Of a DNA stretch of 64,000 bases, positions 26,970 to 34,310 are shown piece after piece. The notes beneath the pieces are model-generated. The model was not told where the DNA came from. It made no database searches and saw only the letters and a program-made list of their open reading frames with translations. This DNA comes from Bradyrhizobium sp. SZCCT0148. GTDB lineage: Bacteria > Pseudomonadota > Alphaproteobacteria > Rhizobiales > Xanthobacteraceae. The stretch is taken from assembly GCF_018129985.1 (NCBI RefSeq), contig NZ_JAFCKT010000017.1, forward strand, positions 1 through 64,000. Reading direction: 5' to 3'. The position numbers were made by a program, and so were the translations under genes. Numbering within the stretch: the first letter of the stretch is position 1; each line of letters opens with the position of its first letter.

Positions 26970-27788
26970 ATGAGCAAATGGACACGCCGCCTGCCCTTGA
27001 TCGCCGCACTGCTCGGCATCGCCTTCGCCGTGCCGGCGCAGGCTGAAGAGGCCAGCGATCCCTGGCCGGGTCTTGTGCAGGACATCTTCAACAACCGCGC
27101 GATGAATGACGGCAGCAGCGTCATCGGCATCGAGATGCCGTATCGCGCAGAGGACGCGGCGATCGTGCCGGTGACCCTGCGCAGCAAGCTGTCGCCCGCG
27201 GACAGCCGCCGCATCCGTTCGATCACGCTCGTGATCGACCGCAACCCGGCACCGATGGCCGCGAAGTTCGAGCTCGGCCCCGACGCCAATGTCACCGAGA
27301 TCTCGACGCGCGTGCGTGTCAACAATTACACCGATGTGCACGCGGTGGCCGAGCTAACCGACGGCCAGCTCTATGTCTCGAAAGTCTATGTGAAGGCCTC
27401 GGGCGGCTGCTCGGCGCCGGCCGGTAAGAACGTCGAGGAGGCGCAAAGCCGGCTCGGCAAGATGCGCTACAGGCAATTCGCGCGCGAGGAAGCGCCGGCC
27501 AGCCGCGTCCGCGAAGCCCAGATCATGATCGGCCATCCCAACAATTCCGGCCTGCAGATGGACCAGGTCACGCAGCTCTACATTCCCGCCTTCTTTGTCA
27601 ACCAGCTGAAGCTGACGCAGGACGACAGCCTCGTTCTGTCGATGGAAGGCGGCATCTCGATCTCGGAAGACCCCAATCTGCGCTTCACCTACGTGTCGAA
27701 CGGCGCCAAGCGTTTCCGCGCCGAAGCCAAGGACACGGATGGGCATGTGTTCCGCAGTGAGTGGGACGTGGAGAAGCCGGGGACATAG
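26970..27788 (+). CDS. SoxYZ-like quinoprotein-associated carrier
   Basis: 272 residues. Signal peptide 1-25 (ending AQA). An N-terminal SoxY-like beta domain is followed by GGCSAP with Cys147, corresponding to the swinging-arm Cys that carries sulfur intermediates in SoxY, and then a SoxZ-like Ig domain (IMIGHPNNSGLQMDQVT). The two Sox chains are thus fused in one exported protein. In the family it accompanies PQQ dehydrogenases rather than sulfur oxidation, and no other sox gene is here. I start it at 26970, 9 nt after AGAGG; ATG codons at 26961 and 26964 are too close to that site. Confidence 0.85.
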   Translation: MSKWTRRLPLIAALLGIAFAVPAQAEEASDPWPGLVQDIFNNRAMNDGSSVIGIEMPYRAEDAAIVPVTLRSKLSPADSRRIRSITLVIDRNPAPMAAKFELGPDANVTEISTRVRVNNYTDVHAVAELTDGQLYVSKVYVKASGGCSAPAGKNVEEAQSRLGKMRYRQFAREEAPASRVREAQIMIGHPNNSGLQMDQVTQLYIPAFFVNQLKLTQDDSLVLSMEGGISISEDPNLRFTYVSNGAKRFRAEAKDTDGHVFRSEWDVEKPGT

Positions 27789-27808
27789 TTCGTGAGGCTT
27801 GCGCTGGT

Positions 27809-27963
27809 TCCCCTGTCCCTTGTGGGAGAGGGTAGCTCGCCGCGATAGCGGCGAGACGGGTGAGGGGTACTTCCGCGAACTCATCTCGGATTTGTGCTCG
27901 CCGACAGACCCCCCTCATCCGGCGCTTCGCGCCACCTTCTCCCGCGAGGGGAGAAGGATCGCA
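27809..27963. repeat. Palindromic intergenic repeat, copy B
   Basis: Left end CCCTTGTGGGAGAGGG, inner CTCGCCGCGATAGCGGCGAG palindrome, right end CTCATCCGGCGCTTCGCGCC followed by ACCTTCTCCCGCGAGGGGAGAAGG. Its right end is nearly identical to that of the copy at 51887-52031. It separates the convergent carrier gene and the 27982 gene. Confidence 0.65.
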
Positions 27964-27981
27964 CCGTGTCCGCGGCTATAA

Positions 27982-28341
27982 CTAGAAACACCTCACCTCG
28001 GCTTCCGCCTGCGCGCGCCTCAAATCGTTGACTGCCGTGTTGGCCTGCTCCGAGGTGCGGAATTGGACGCCGAGATTGCCGCGGACCTGCGACATGCTGA
28101 GCGCGGTCTCCGCGGTCACATAGCGCTCATAGGGTACGATCGAGGCCACCACGTCGATCGAGCAGGAACATTGCTCGATCGACTGCCGGCTCTCGCCATT
28201 CGCCTTCATGCAGCCATAGACGTACTCCGCGCGCGCCGACGTCGGATAATCATTGGCCTCCTCGGCCCGAGCCACGCACGCGGTCGCAGCCCACACCGTC
28301 AATGCGGCGACAATCGGTCGTAGCTGTCCGGCCAGTTTCAT
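27982..28341 (-). CDS. Small exported Cys-containing protein of the PQQ island
   Basis: 119 residues: signal peptide 1-26 (ending ARA), then EYVYGCMKANGESRQSIEQCSCSIDVVAS, with three Cys in a pattern C-x13-C-x-C, and a final C before the last Phe (EVRCF). This spacing suggests disulfides or a metal site. It is a known companion of quinoprotein clusters with no assigned function. The ATG at 28341 follows GGAGG by 6 nt; codons at 28347 and 28368 are worse placed. Divergent from the ABC genes at 28429. Confidence 0.7.
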   Translation of the reverse strand: MKLAGQLRPIVAALTVWAATACVARAEEANDYPTSARAEYVYGCMKANGESRQSIEQCSCSIDVVASIVPYERYVTAETALSMSQVRGNLGVQFRTSEQANTAVNDLRRAQAEAEVRCF

Positions 28342-28428
28342 GCGCATCCTCCAGCGGGTTGCGAGCAACGCTATGCTATGCGTATTGTCCTGAAAAGCAC
28401 TCTATCAGAGGAAACGGCTCACAAGGTG

Positions 28429-29427
28429 ATGAGAGCACTTGGCGTGATAATCGCACTTGGTCGAACATTGGCACTCGCGACGATGCTGGTGCTGACACCG
28501 ATCGTACCCGGCCGCGCCGCGGATACGATCCGCCTTGCAGTGCAGAAGACCGGAACATTCTCCTGGGAGCTGGCCGCGATCCGCGCCAGCGGCCTCGACA
28601 AGGAGGCTGGCCTTTCGCTTGAGGTCAGCGAGCTCGCGAGCACCGAAGCCGGCAAGATCGCGATGCGCGCCGGCAGCGCCGACATCATCCTGTCTGACTG
28701 GCTGTGGGTGTCGCGCGAACGAGCGCTCGGCGCCAAACTCACCTTCTATCCCTATTCCAGCGCGCTCGGCGCGGTAATGGTACCCGCATCCTCGCCGATC
28801 AAGACACTCGCCGACCTCAAGGGACGCAAGCTCGCAATCGCCGGCGGAGCGATCGACAAGAGCTGGCTGCTGCTGCAGGCCAGCATGAAGCAGGACGGCA
28901 TCGACCTGAAGTCGGAGGCAACCATCGTCTATGGCGCCCCGCCCCTGATCGCCGCCAAGGCGCTGGACGGCGAGATGGATGCGAGCCTCAATTTCTGGAA
29001 TTTCTGCGCCCAGCTCGAGGCCAAGGGGTTTCGCCGCCTGGCCGGCATCGAGGACATTCTGCCGAATCTCGGCGCCAAAGGCGCAGTCTCCGCGATCGGC
29101 TATGTCTTCGACGAGAGCTGGGCGGCGAGCCACAAGGACGCGGTGGCGCGCTTCATTGCGATGACCCGCAAGGCCAAGCAGCTGCTGATCACATCCGATG
29201 CGGCCTGGGAGAAGATCGCGCCGCTGACCGGCACGGCCGATGCCACCTTGCTCAAGACCTATCGCGACCGCTATCGCGACGGCATTCCGCGCAGGAGCAT
29301 CGACGACGAGGAGAAAGACGCGCGCGTGCTGTACCGCGTGCTGGCCGAGGTCGGCGGCCGCGACCTTGTCGGGCCGGCGGCCGAGCTCGATCCGGGCACG
29401 TTCTATCACGCAGCCCCCGGAGACTGA
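28429..29427 (+). CDS. SsuA/TauA-type ABC solute-binding protein
   Basis: 332 residues with a signal peptide (about 1-30, ending GRA). Type II binding fold of the NMT1/SsuA class: DTIRLAVQKTGTFSWELAAI, KAGL-type LDKEAGLSLEVSELASTEAG, then DIILSDWLWVSRERALGAKL. It heads a three-gene ABC operon (permease 1 bp later, ATPase overlapping). Such systems import taurine, sulfonates, nitrate or thiamine precursors; here the whole unit is embedded in the quinoprotein island, so an alcohol-, PQQ- or metal-complex ligand is possible. The start among several Met codons (28378, 28429) is uncertain. Confidence 0.82.
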   Translation: MRALGVIIALGRTLALATMLVLTPIVPGRAADTIRLAVQKTGTFSWELAAIRASGLDKEAGLSLEVSELASTEAGKIAMRAGSADIILSDWLWVSRERALGAKLTFYPYSSALGAVMVPASSPIKTLADLKGRKLAIAGGAIDKSWLLLQASMKQDGIDLKSEATIVYGAPPLIAAKALDGEMDASLNFWNFCAQLEAKGFRRLAGIEDILPNLGAKGAVSAIGYVFDESWAASHKDAVARFIAMTRKAKQLLITSDAAWEKIAPLTGTADATLLKTYRDRYRDGIPRRSIDDEEKDARVLYRVLAEVGGRDLVGPAAELDPGTFYHAAPGD

Positions 29428-29428
29428 G

Positions 29429-30166
29429 GTGCTGCGTCTTTTGTCGTTCGCCCTGCTTCTTCTGATCTGGTGGATTGCCGCGCTGTTCGTCGGCGGCGCA
29501 AAGCTGCCCTCCCCGCCGGCCGTACTCGAGGTGATGATCGCGGAGGCCAAATCCGGCGCGCTGTTCCTGCATCTCGGCGCCACGCTCGCGCGCGTCACCC
29601 TTGCCTTCGTGCTGGCGATGTCGCTCGGCAGCGCCATCGGCTATCTGATGGGACGGGTCAGACTCGCGGACAAGCTCGGCGATCCCTGGCTGATCCTGCT
29701 GCTCAACCTGCCGGCGCTGGTCGTGATCGTGCTGGCCTATATCTGGGCCGGTCTCACCGAGGCGGCCGCGATCGCCGCGATCGCCATCAACAAGCTCCCG
29801 ACCGCGGTCGTCACCTTGCGCGAGGGTACCCGCGCGCTCGACCGCTCGCTGGACGAGATGGCGAGCGTGTTCGCGATGCCGCGCTGGCGCGCGTTCCGCC
29901 ATGTCGTGCTGCCGCAACTTGCGCCCTATATCGCAGCCTCAGCCCGCTCCGGACTGTCGCTGGTGTGGAAGATCGTCCTGGTCGCCGAGCTGCTGGGACG
30001 GCCGAACGGGGTCGGCTTCGAGATCGGCGTCGCCTTCCAGCTGTTCGATACGCCGCGGCTGCTGGCCTATTCGCTGACATTCGCCGCGGTCGTGTTCGTC
30101 ATCGAAACCTTGCTGGTGCAGCCGTTCGAAGCCCGCGCAACACGGTGGCGGCCCCGTGCGGCTTGA
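29429..30166 (+). CDS. SsuC/TauC-type ABC permease
   Basis: 245 residues from a GTG with GGAGACTGAG upstream. Five or six membrane helices of the BPD_transp_1 family; the EAA loop is visible as DEMASVFAMPRWRAFRHVVLPQLAPYI in part, which contacts the ATPase. First helix LLSFALLLLIWWIAALFV. It starts 1 bp after the binding-protein stop and overlaps the ATPase start by 11 bp, so the three genes are one translational unit. Confidence 0.88.
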   Translation: MLRLLSFALLLLIWWIAALFVGGAKLPSPPAVLEVMIAEAKSGALFLHLGATLARVTLAFVLAMSLGSAIGYLMGRVRLADKLGDPWLILLLNLPALVVIVLAYIWAGLTEAAAIAAIAINKLPTAVVTLREGTRALDRSLDEMASVFAMPRWRAFRHVVLPQLAPYIAASARSGLSLVWKIVLVAELLGRPNGVGFEIGVAFQLFDTPRLLAYSLTFAAVVFVIETLLVQPFEARATRWRPRAA

Positions 30167-30866
30167 GGTCGAGATCGCAGGCAAGACGTTCAGGAGTGCC
30201 GCGGGCGGGACCCACGAGGTGCTCGCCCCGCTCAAATTCGCGCTTTCACCCGGTGAGGTCGGCGTTCTCATCGGTCCGTCCGGCTGCGGCAAGAGCACGA
30301 TGCTGCGCATCATCCTCGGGCTTGACGCAGATTTCAGGGGCCACGTCGCGCGTCCGCCGCAGGCGCGGATCGGCATGGTGTTCCAGGAGCCGCGGCTGTT
30401 GCCTTGGCGCTCGGTCGAGCAGAATGTGCGGCTGGCTGCGCCCGACGTGACCGATGCCAAGCTGTCCGAGCTGTTCAGGATTCTGGAGCTCGAGGCGCAT
30501 CGGAGCCACTTTCCCGGCGAGTTGTCGCTCGGCCTTGCCCGGCGCGTCGCGCTCGCCCGCGCTTTCGCAGTCGAGCCGGATCTCCTGGTGCTCGACGAGC
30601 CCCTCGCCTCGCTCGACGACGCGCTCGCCGGCCGTTTGCGCGACGAGATCGCGGCGCTGGTGGCGAGCCGTCCGGTGATGACGCTGCTCGTCACCCACAG
30701 TCTCGATGACGCGGTTCGGCTCGGCGATCGCCTGTTCTTTTTGTCGCCGCGTCCTGCGCATATCGTGCAGGAAGTGCCGATCGCCATCCCCCGCGCGCTG
30801 CGCAGCGAAGCTGCGCTGGGTGGGATCAGGGCCGAGCTCGCGGCCTTGCAGCTTGAATCGAAATGA
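30156..30866 (+). CDS. SsuB/TauB-type ABC ATPase
   Basis: 236 residues, GTG start inside the permease gene. Walker A GPSGCGKST and Walker B LLVLDEPLASLDD are intact, and VTHSLDDAVRLGDR gives the switch His. The signature motif is degenerate: GELSLGLARRVALARA instead of LSGGQxQR. Such changes occur in this sulfonate-like family but may reduce ATP turnover. It energises the adjacent permease. The next gene, a small exported protein, begins 43 bp later and may belong to the same transcript. Confidence 0.88.
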   Translation: MRLEVEIAGKTFRSAAGGTHEVLAPLKFALSPGEVGVLIGPSGCGKSTMLRIILGLDADFRGHVARPPQARIGMVFQEPRLLPWRSVEQNVRLAAPDVTDAKLSELFRILELEAHRSHFPGELSLGLARRVALARAFAVEPDLLVLDEPLASLDDALAGRLRDEIAALVASRPVMTLLVTHSLDDAVRLGDRLFFLSPRPAHIVQEVPIAIPRALRSEAALGGIRAELAALQLESK

Positions 30867-30909
30867 ATACTCGTGGTCAACTGGACCAAACTGTCGGGGA
30901 GGTTCACCA

Positions 30910-31263
30910 ATGCGGCGTACGCTGATTGCGATCGGCATCCTGTTGGTTGCGGCGCCGGGCGCGGCGCCGGCGCAGACGAAGGGCAAGGGCATAAGGCTCT
31001 GGAACCTGACGAGCGAAACGATCTCCGGCTTCCAGCTCTCACCCGCCGGCAAGACCGAGTGGGGACCGAACCAGTGCCTGAACGACAAGGACAAGGAGGT
31101 CGACCACGACGAGCGGCTGCGCATCACCGGCGTCGAGCCAGGCCGCTACGATGCCAAGGTGAGCTATCCCAATGCGCGGCAGTGCGTCGTCCGCGACATC
31201 GAGATCAGGGCGGATGCGGTGTTCTCGATCGCCGACAAGGATTTGAAGGACTGCAGCAAATAG
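30910..31263 (+). CDS. Small exported beta protein of the island
   Basis: 117 residues; signal peptide 1-21 (ending AQT or APA). Mature part IRLWNLTSETISGFQLSPAG, then WGPNQCLNDKDKEVDHDERL and CVVRDIEIRADAVF: alternating strands and three Cys, with an acidic DKDKEVDHDE stretch that could bind a cation. GGGGAGG precedes the ATG at 30910. It follows the ABC operon by 43 bp. I know no named family; function not assigned. Confidence 0.72.
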   Translation: MRRTLIAIGILLVAAPGAAPAQTKGKGIRLWNLTSETISGFQLSPAGKTEWGPNQCLNDKDKEVDHDERLRITGVEPGRYDAKVSYPNARQCVVRDIEIRADAVFSIADKDLKDCSK

Positions 31264-31275
31264 CAAGAGCTTCGA

Positions 31276-31392
31276 GTGCCCTGCCCTCATCCTCAGGAGC
31301 CCGCGAAGCGGGCGTCTCGAAGGATGGCAACAGGCGCTAGCCCGGCCTTCATGGTTCGAGACGCGCGTTCGTCGCTCCTCACCACGAGGGCT
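31276..31392. repeat. Intergenic inverted repeat (third type)
   Basis: Left arm CCCTCATCCTCAGGAGCCCG, right arm TCGTCGCTCCTCACCACGAGGG; an internal CCCGCGAAGCGGG palindrome and a GTCTCGAA/TTCGAGAC pair are visible. It lies between convergent genes ending at 31263 and 31411. The design differs from the copies at 18607, 27809 and 51887. Confidence 0.55.
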
Positions 31393-31410
31393 TGGAGTTG
31401 GGCGAGCAGC

Positions 31411-31620
31411 TTACGCCTTGTCGTTCGGGTGCGGATACTCGCAGCGCCACCGCACCGCCTGCCACTTCGGATGGTCGCCGACCCATTGCGCGATGTAGGG
31501 GGGCGCGGCCATTACGCATTGGCGGGGCGACCCCGCATAATTGAAGATCAGGTGCTGCTCTTCGCAGGTCGCGGGCGAAAGCACCGCACACACGGTCACC
31601 ACCAGGTCGATCGGGTTCAT
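31411..31620 (-). CDS. Small hypothetical protein with four Cys
   Basis: 69 residues: a hydrophobic start MNPIDLVVTVCAVLSPATC, then EEQHLIFNYAGSPRQCVMAAPPYIAQWVGDHPKWQAVRWRC. Cys11, Cys19, Cys35 and Cys60 could pair in the periplasm if the start acts as a signal or anchor. GAGAGGATCC precedes the ATG. Similar short proteins are common in Bradyrhizobium; no function known. Confidence 0.65.
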   Translation of the reverse strand: MNPIDLVVTVCAVLSPATCEEQHLIFNYAGSPRQCVMAAPPYIAQWVGDHPKWQAVRWRCEYPHPNDKA

Positions 31621-31714
31621 GCCGGGATCCTCTCACGGGAACAACAGAGGTTAGCACAAGGAACTACGTCGCAAGGTGCCGGAAGTTTCAATCCGGCGTC
31701 AGGAAGAGCCAACT

Positions 31715-32584
31715 CTAGAAGTTAATGCCAAACACCATGCGGGCCTGGTGACGCTCGAAATTGACGAGGTCTAGATTGCCGCCCGATCCGGCCGGCCGGC
31801 CCCAGGCCTGCATGCTCCAGCTCAAGGTCAGCCGCGAGCGCTCGGAGAGCTGGACATAGGCGGTCGGGCCGACGAACAGGGCCTGGCCCGAGAACTCGCC
31901 GAGGCCGACGCCTTCATATTGCCGGAAGTAGCGCAGCTCGCCGCCGAGCAGCACGTTCGGCCGCACCCGCACCAGGCCGGCAAAGGCCGCACCGATCGTT
32001 GAACTCTTCTCGGACTGCCCCGCCACCTCGAAGCGCGCCCATTCCGGCTGATAGATCAGGTTGAGCGCGCCGATGGCGAAGTTCGGAATGAGCTCGCGGT
32101 CGATCGCGAGGGTGAAATCGGTGCCGTACATCCGGCCCTTGGCGCCGCTGGTCTCGTCGATACGGCCGCCGTGGAGGTCGGCGGCGATGGTGAGGCCGAA
32201 CGGGGCGTGCTCTCGGTCGAGCAGGCGATAACGCAGGTCGAGCGAGGCGCCCTGAAAGTTGAGCTGGCGACGGTCGTCGATGTCGGGGACGCCGGTGATG
32301 TCGTGCAAGCTGGCGATGGCACCGAGCTCGATGCGAAAGTTCGGCAGCGGCACGATCTCGATCTCGACCTCCTTCTCCAGGGCACGATAGGTCCCGCCGC
32401 CCTTGCCGAAGCGCCCCGTAGTCTGGCTCTGGAACTCGCGCTCGCCGCGATTGCCGACGTCGCTCCCAATCATGAAGCCGAAAATGTGCTCGGTGTCGAA
32501 GCCCTCCTCGGCGTGCCCACGCATCGGTGACAGCGCGACCGCGCAGACCATCACCATCAGACATCTGAGAGTCCTGCCGCGCAT
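31715..32584 (-). CDS. Outer-membrane beta-barrel protein
   Basis: 289 residues. Signal peptide 1-25 (ending GHA), then repeated amphipathic strands (FRIELGAIASLHDI, LDLRYRLLDREHAPFGLTIAADLH, ARMVFGINF) ending in the C-terminal Phe needed for barrel insertion. It fits the MipA/OmpV-like or small-channel group without a clear domain match. It stands inside the PQQ island 233 bp downstream of pqqA on the same strand. It could be the porin for a PQQ, alcohol or metal substrate, which is inference only. Confidence 0.75.
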   Translation of the reverse strand: MRGRTLRCLMVMVCAVALSPMRGHAEEGFDTEHIFGFMIGSDVGNRGEREFQSQTTGRFGKGGGTYRALEKEVEIEIVPLPNFRIELGAIASLHDITGVPDIDDRRQLNFQGASLDLRYRLLDREHAPFGLTIAADLHGGRIDETSGAKGRMYGTDFTLAIDRELIPNFAIGALNLIYQPEWARFEVAGQSEKSSTIGAAFAGLVRVRPNVLLGGELRYFRQYEGVGLGEFSGQALFVGPTAYVQLSERSRLTLSWSMQAWGRPAGSGGNLDLVNFERHQARMVFGINF

Positions 32585-32817
32585 CCCCTGCCCCGATGGC
32601 GCATGCCGCTGTGATGCGGCAGCAGCGCTGACCGGGCATCAGCGTAACACACTACCACGAGAGCGTGGTCGAGATTTTGATGGAGATGATTGAAGCCTGC
32701 GCACATGCGTCATCGCGTCGATGACAAAGCACAGGGCATGACGATGCCAGGCTCGAGATCCGACACTGCCACGGCTTCGACGGCGTTCGTCGTCGAGGCC
32801 GCGGCAGGTCGTTAGTC

Positions 32818-32898
32818 TTACTTGCGCGCAGCGCAGGCGTACATGTTGATTTCCATGCCGACCGGCACTTCCACGATCTTCGGAGCTTTCCAAGCCAT
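32818..32898 (-). CDS. pqqA: PQQ precursor peptide PqqA
   Basis: A 26-residue peptide, too short for most gene callers: it begins MAWKAPKIVEVPVG and carries Glu16 and Tyr20 in EINMY, the two residues that are cross-linked and become the PQQ skeleton. TTGGGGAGACC provides a ribosome binding site before the ATG at 32898. The length and the E-x3-Y spacing are exactly those of the family. No pqqB, C, D or E lies within the window on either side, so this is an isolated pqqA copy in the middle of the quinoprotein island. Confidence 0.95.
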   Translation of the reverse strand: MAWKAPKIVEVPVGMEINMYACAARK

Positions 32899-33127
32899 TC
32901 GGGGTCTCCCCAAGGTATTGAGCGCGACATCGCGCGGCGCAAAACCTAGGGCTGCGTCAGTCGCAGTTCAAGCCTCGATTCGACGACCACGCGCGTCCGT
33001 GTCGATTCTTCGCGGCCGCACTTCACTCTCGGACAAAGCCAGTTCTCTCTTGGTCAATCACGCCTTGCGAGATGCTGCTTGTGCGACGCACCGCCCGTCG
33101 AATCGACTCCAAACGGGACCCGCGCTG

Positions 33128-33457
33128 TCAGCAACCTTTGTCGGCCGCTGCGGCGTTCGGCTTGGCTCCATCGGCCCGCTGAGCCGCCGTCGGCTGGCTC
33201 TGCATTTGCCGCTGTGCGTCTTCGGACGACGCCGCAGTTTCACCGCTTGCACGGTTCATCGTGCTGGTCGGCGGATGCTGGCCGGGGTCGCTCGCCGAGC
33301 TTGACGCGTTCGATTGCGCCGAGCCTACGGTGACCGGACCAGAACCGGCATCCTTGTCAGGGCTGACGCTCCCGGTGTTGCATGGGCCGGCGACGGCAAC
33401 ACCTGCGCTCAACGTCAGGATCGCACAGGCGGCGAGAACGGAACGTTTCGTGTTCAT
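33128..33457 (-). CDS. Small Ser/Ala-rich exported protein
   Basis: 109 residues. Signal peptide 1-23 (ending VAG), then PCNTGSVSPDKDAGSGPVT and a low-complexity Ser/Ala/Gln tail ending KGC. Two Cys near each end of the mature part. A typical rhizobial secreted small protein of unknown role. The ATG at 33457 has GAGGAG upstream. It shares strand with lanM (33590-33982) and may be co-transcribed, the gap being 132 bp. Confidence 0.65.
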   Translation of the reverse strand: MNTKRSVLAACAILTLSAGVAVAGPCNTGSVSPDKDAGSGPVTVGSAQSNASSSASDPGQHPPTSTMNRASGETAASSEDAQRQMQSQPTAAQRADGAKPNAAAADKGC

Positions 33458-33589
33458 CTGCATCTCCTCTTGTCCTGCCGCGCTGCCCCGACGCAGGCCC
33501 GACATCGCGAGGAGAACAGGCCGAGATGCCCGATGTTCCGAATGTCGAAGTGAAATGCTTGCAACACCGCCGTGTCAGGCCTGTTCCGC

Positions 33590-33982
33590 TCACCGCAACA
33601 ATCGCACCAGGCTCCGGCCGGCGCGCGAGTTCAGCTCCTTCGCATCCAACGTTCCGTCCTTGTCGGGATTGGCTGCGTTGAAGCGCTGCTCGACCACGGA
33701 CAGATATTCGTCGAGCGTCAGCGTCCCGTCGCGATCCGGATCGGCCGCAGTGAGTTCTTTCGTCGACAACCGCCCGCGCAATTCGCGCGCGTCGAGCGTG
33801 CCGTCGTGATCGGGATCGAGCTTTGCGAAGGTTGCGGTGGCCGCCTTCTTCACCTCGGCAAGATCGAGCGTGCCGTCATTGTCGGTGTCGAACAACTTGA
33901 CCGCGTTGCCGGAAGCCGACCATGCCGGACCGGACAGCACTGCAATGGTGAGCGCGAGCGCAACTGAGCGACACGAAATCAT
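33590..33982 (-). CDS. lanM: Lanmodulin-type EF-hand lanthanide-binding protein
   Basis: 130 residues: signal peptide 1-23, then four EF loops at 32-43 (DTDNDGTLDLAE), 56-67 (DPDHDGTLDARE), 81-92 (DPDRDGTLTLDE) and 105-116 (NPDKDGTLDAKE). Three of four have Pro at loop position 2, and loops 1-2 and 3-4 are only 12 residues apart; both are lanmodulin marks, whereas calmodulin has about 24 residues. Loop 4 starts with Asn, as in the Methylorubrum protein. Lanmodulin binds lanthanides with very high affinity in the periplasm. Odd points: Thr33 replaces Pro in loop 1 and Thr89 replaces Asp at position 9 of loop 3. GGGAGGTC precedes the ATG. It is divergent from a lanthanide-type PQQ dehydrogenase. 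Confidence 0.9.
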   Translation of the reverse strand: MISCRSVALALTIAVLSGPAWSASGNAVKLFDTDNDGTLDLAEVKKAATATFAKLDPDHDGTLDARELRGRLSTKELTAADPDRDGTLTLDEYLSVVEQRFNAANPDKDGTLDAKELNSRAGRSLVRLLR

Positions 33983-34310
33983 CAAGACCTCCCAGAGGAA
34001 GAGCCCGGTTTGGGCGCGATACACACCATAAATCCGCAAGCGGCCCCCGGTTCAAGCCCGGAATTGCAACTTGCGCGCGCGACAACCTGGAACCCTGGCA
34101 CCACCGTCCGACCGGAGCTGCTTCGCGTCGCGGAATTTTGCAGCGTCTCCACGCAAGTGAGAGCCGCCGCCGTCAGGCTTCCGTAAGGTGACCGGCACCT
34201 GCCTTCGACGATATCGATACGACACTTACGACTTTCGTATTGACGCGTTTTGTTTTCCGACGGAGTGTTGCTCCTGCAGCGTCAAAAGGCGCGCATATTG
34301 GGAGGAACGG
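33983..34310. promoter_or_regulatory. Shared divergent promoter region, lanM and PQQ alcohol dehydrogenase
   Basis: 328 bp between two start codons on opposite strands. An inverted repeat ATACGA (34217-34222) and TCGTAT (34235-34240), with 12 nt between, lies 70-95 bp before the dehydrogenase ATG and is a candidate operator. No strong sigma-70 consensus seen. No gene in the stretch. Confidence 0.45.

Noticed and set aside
33590..33982. Calcium-binding calmodulin-like protein instead of lanmodulin
   Set aside because: The Pro at loop position 2 in three loops, 12-residue spacing between loops and the genomic context favour lanmodulin, although affinity is unmeasured.
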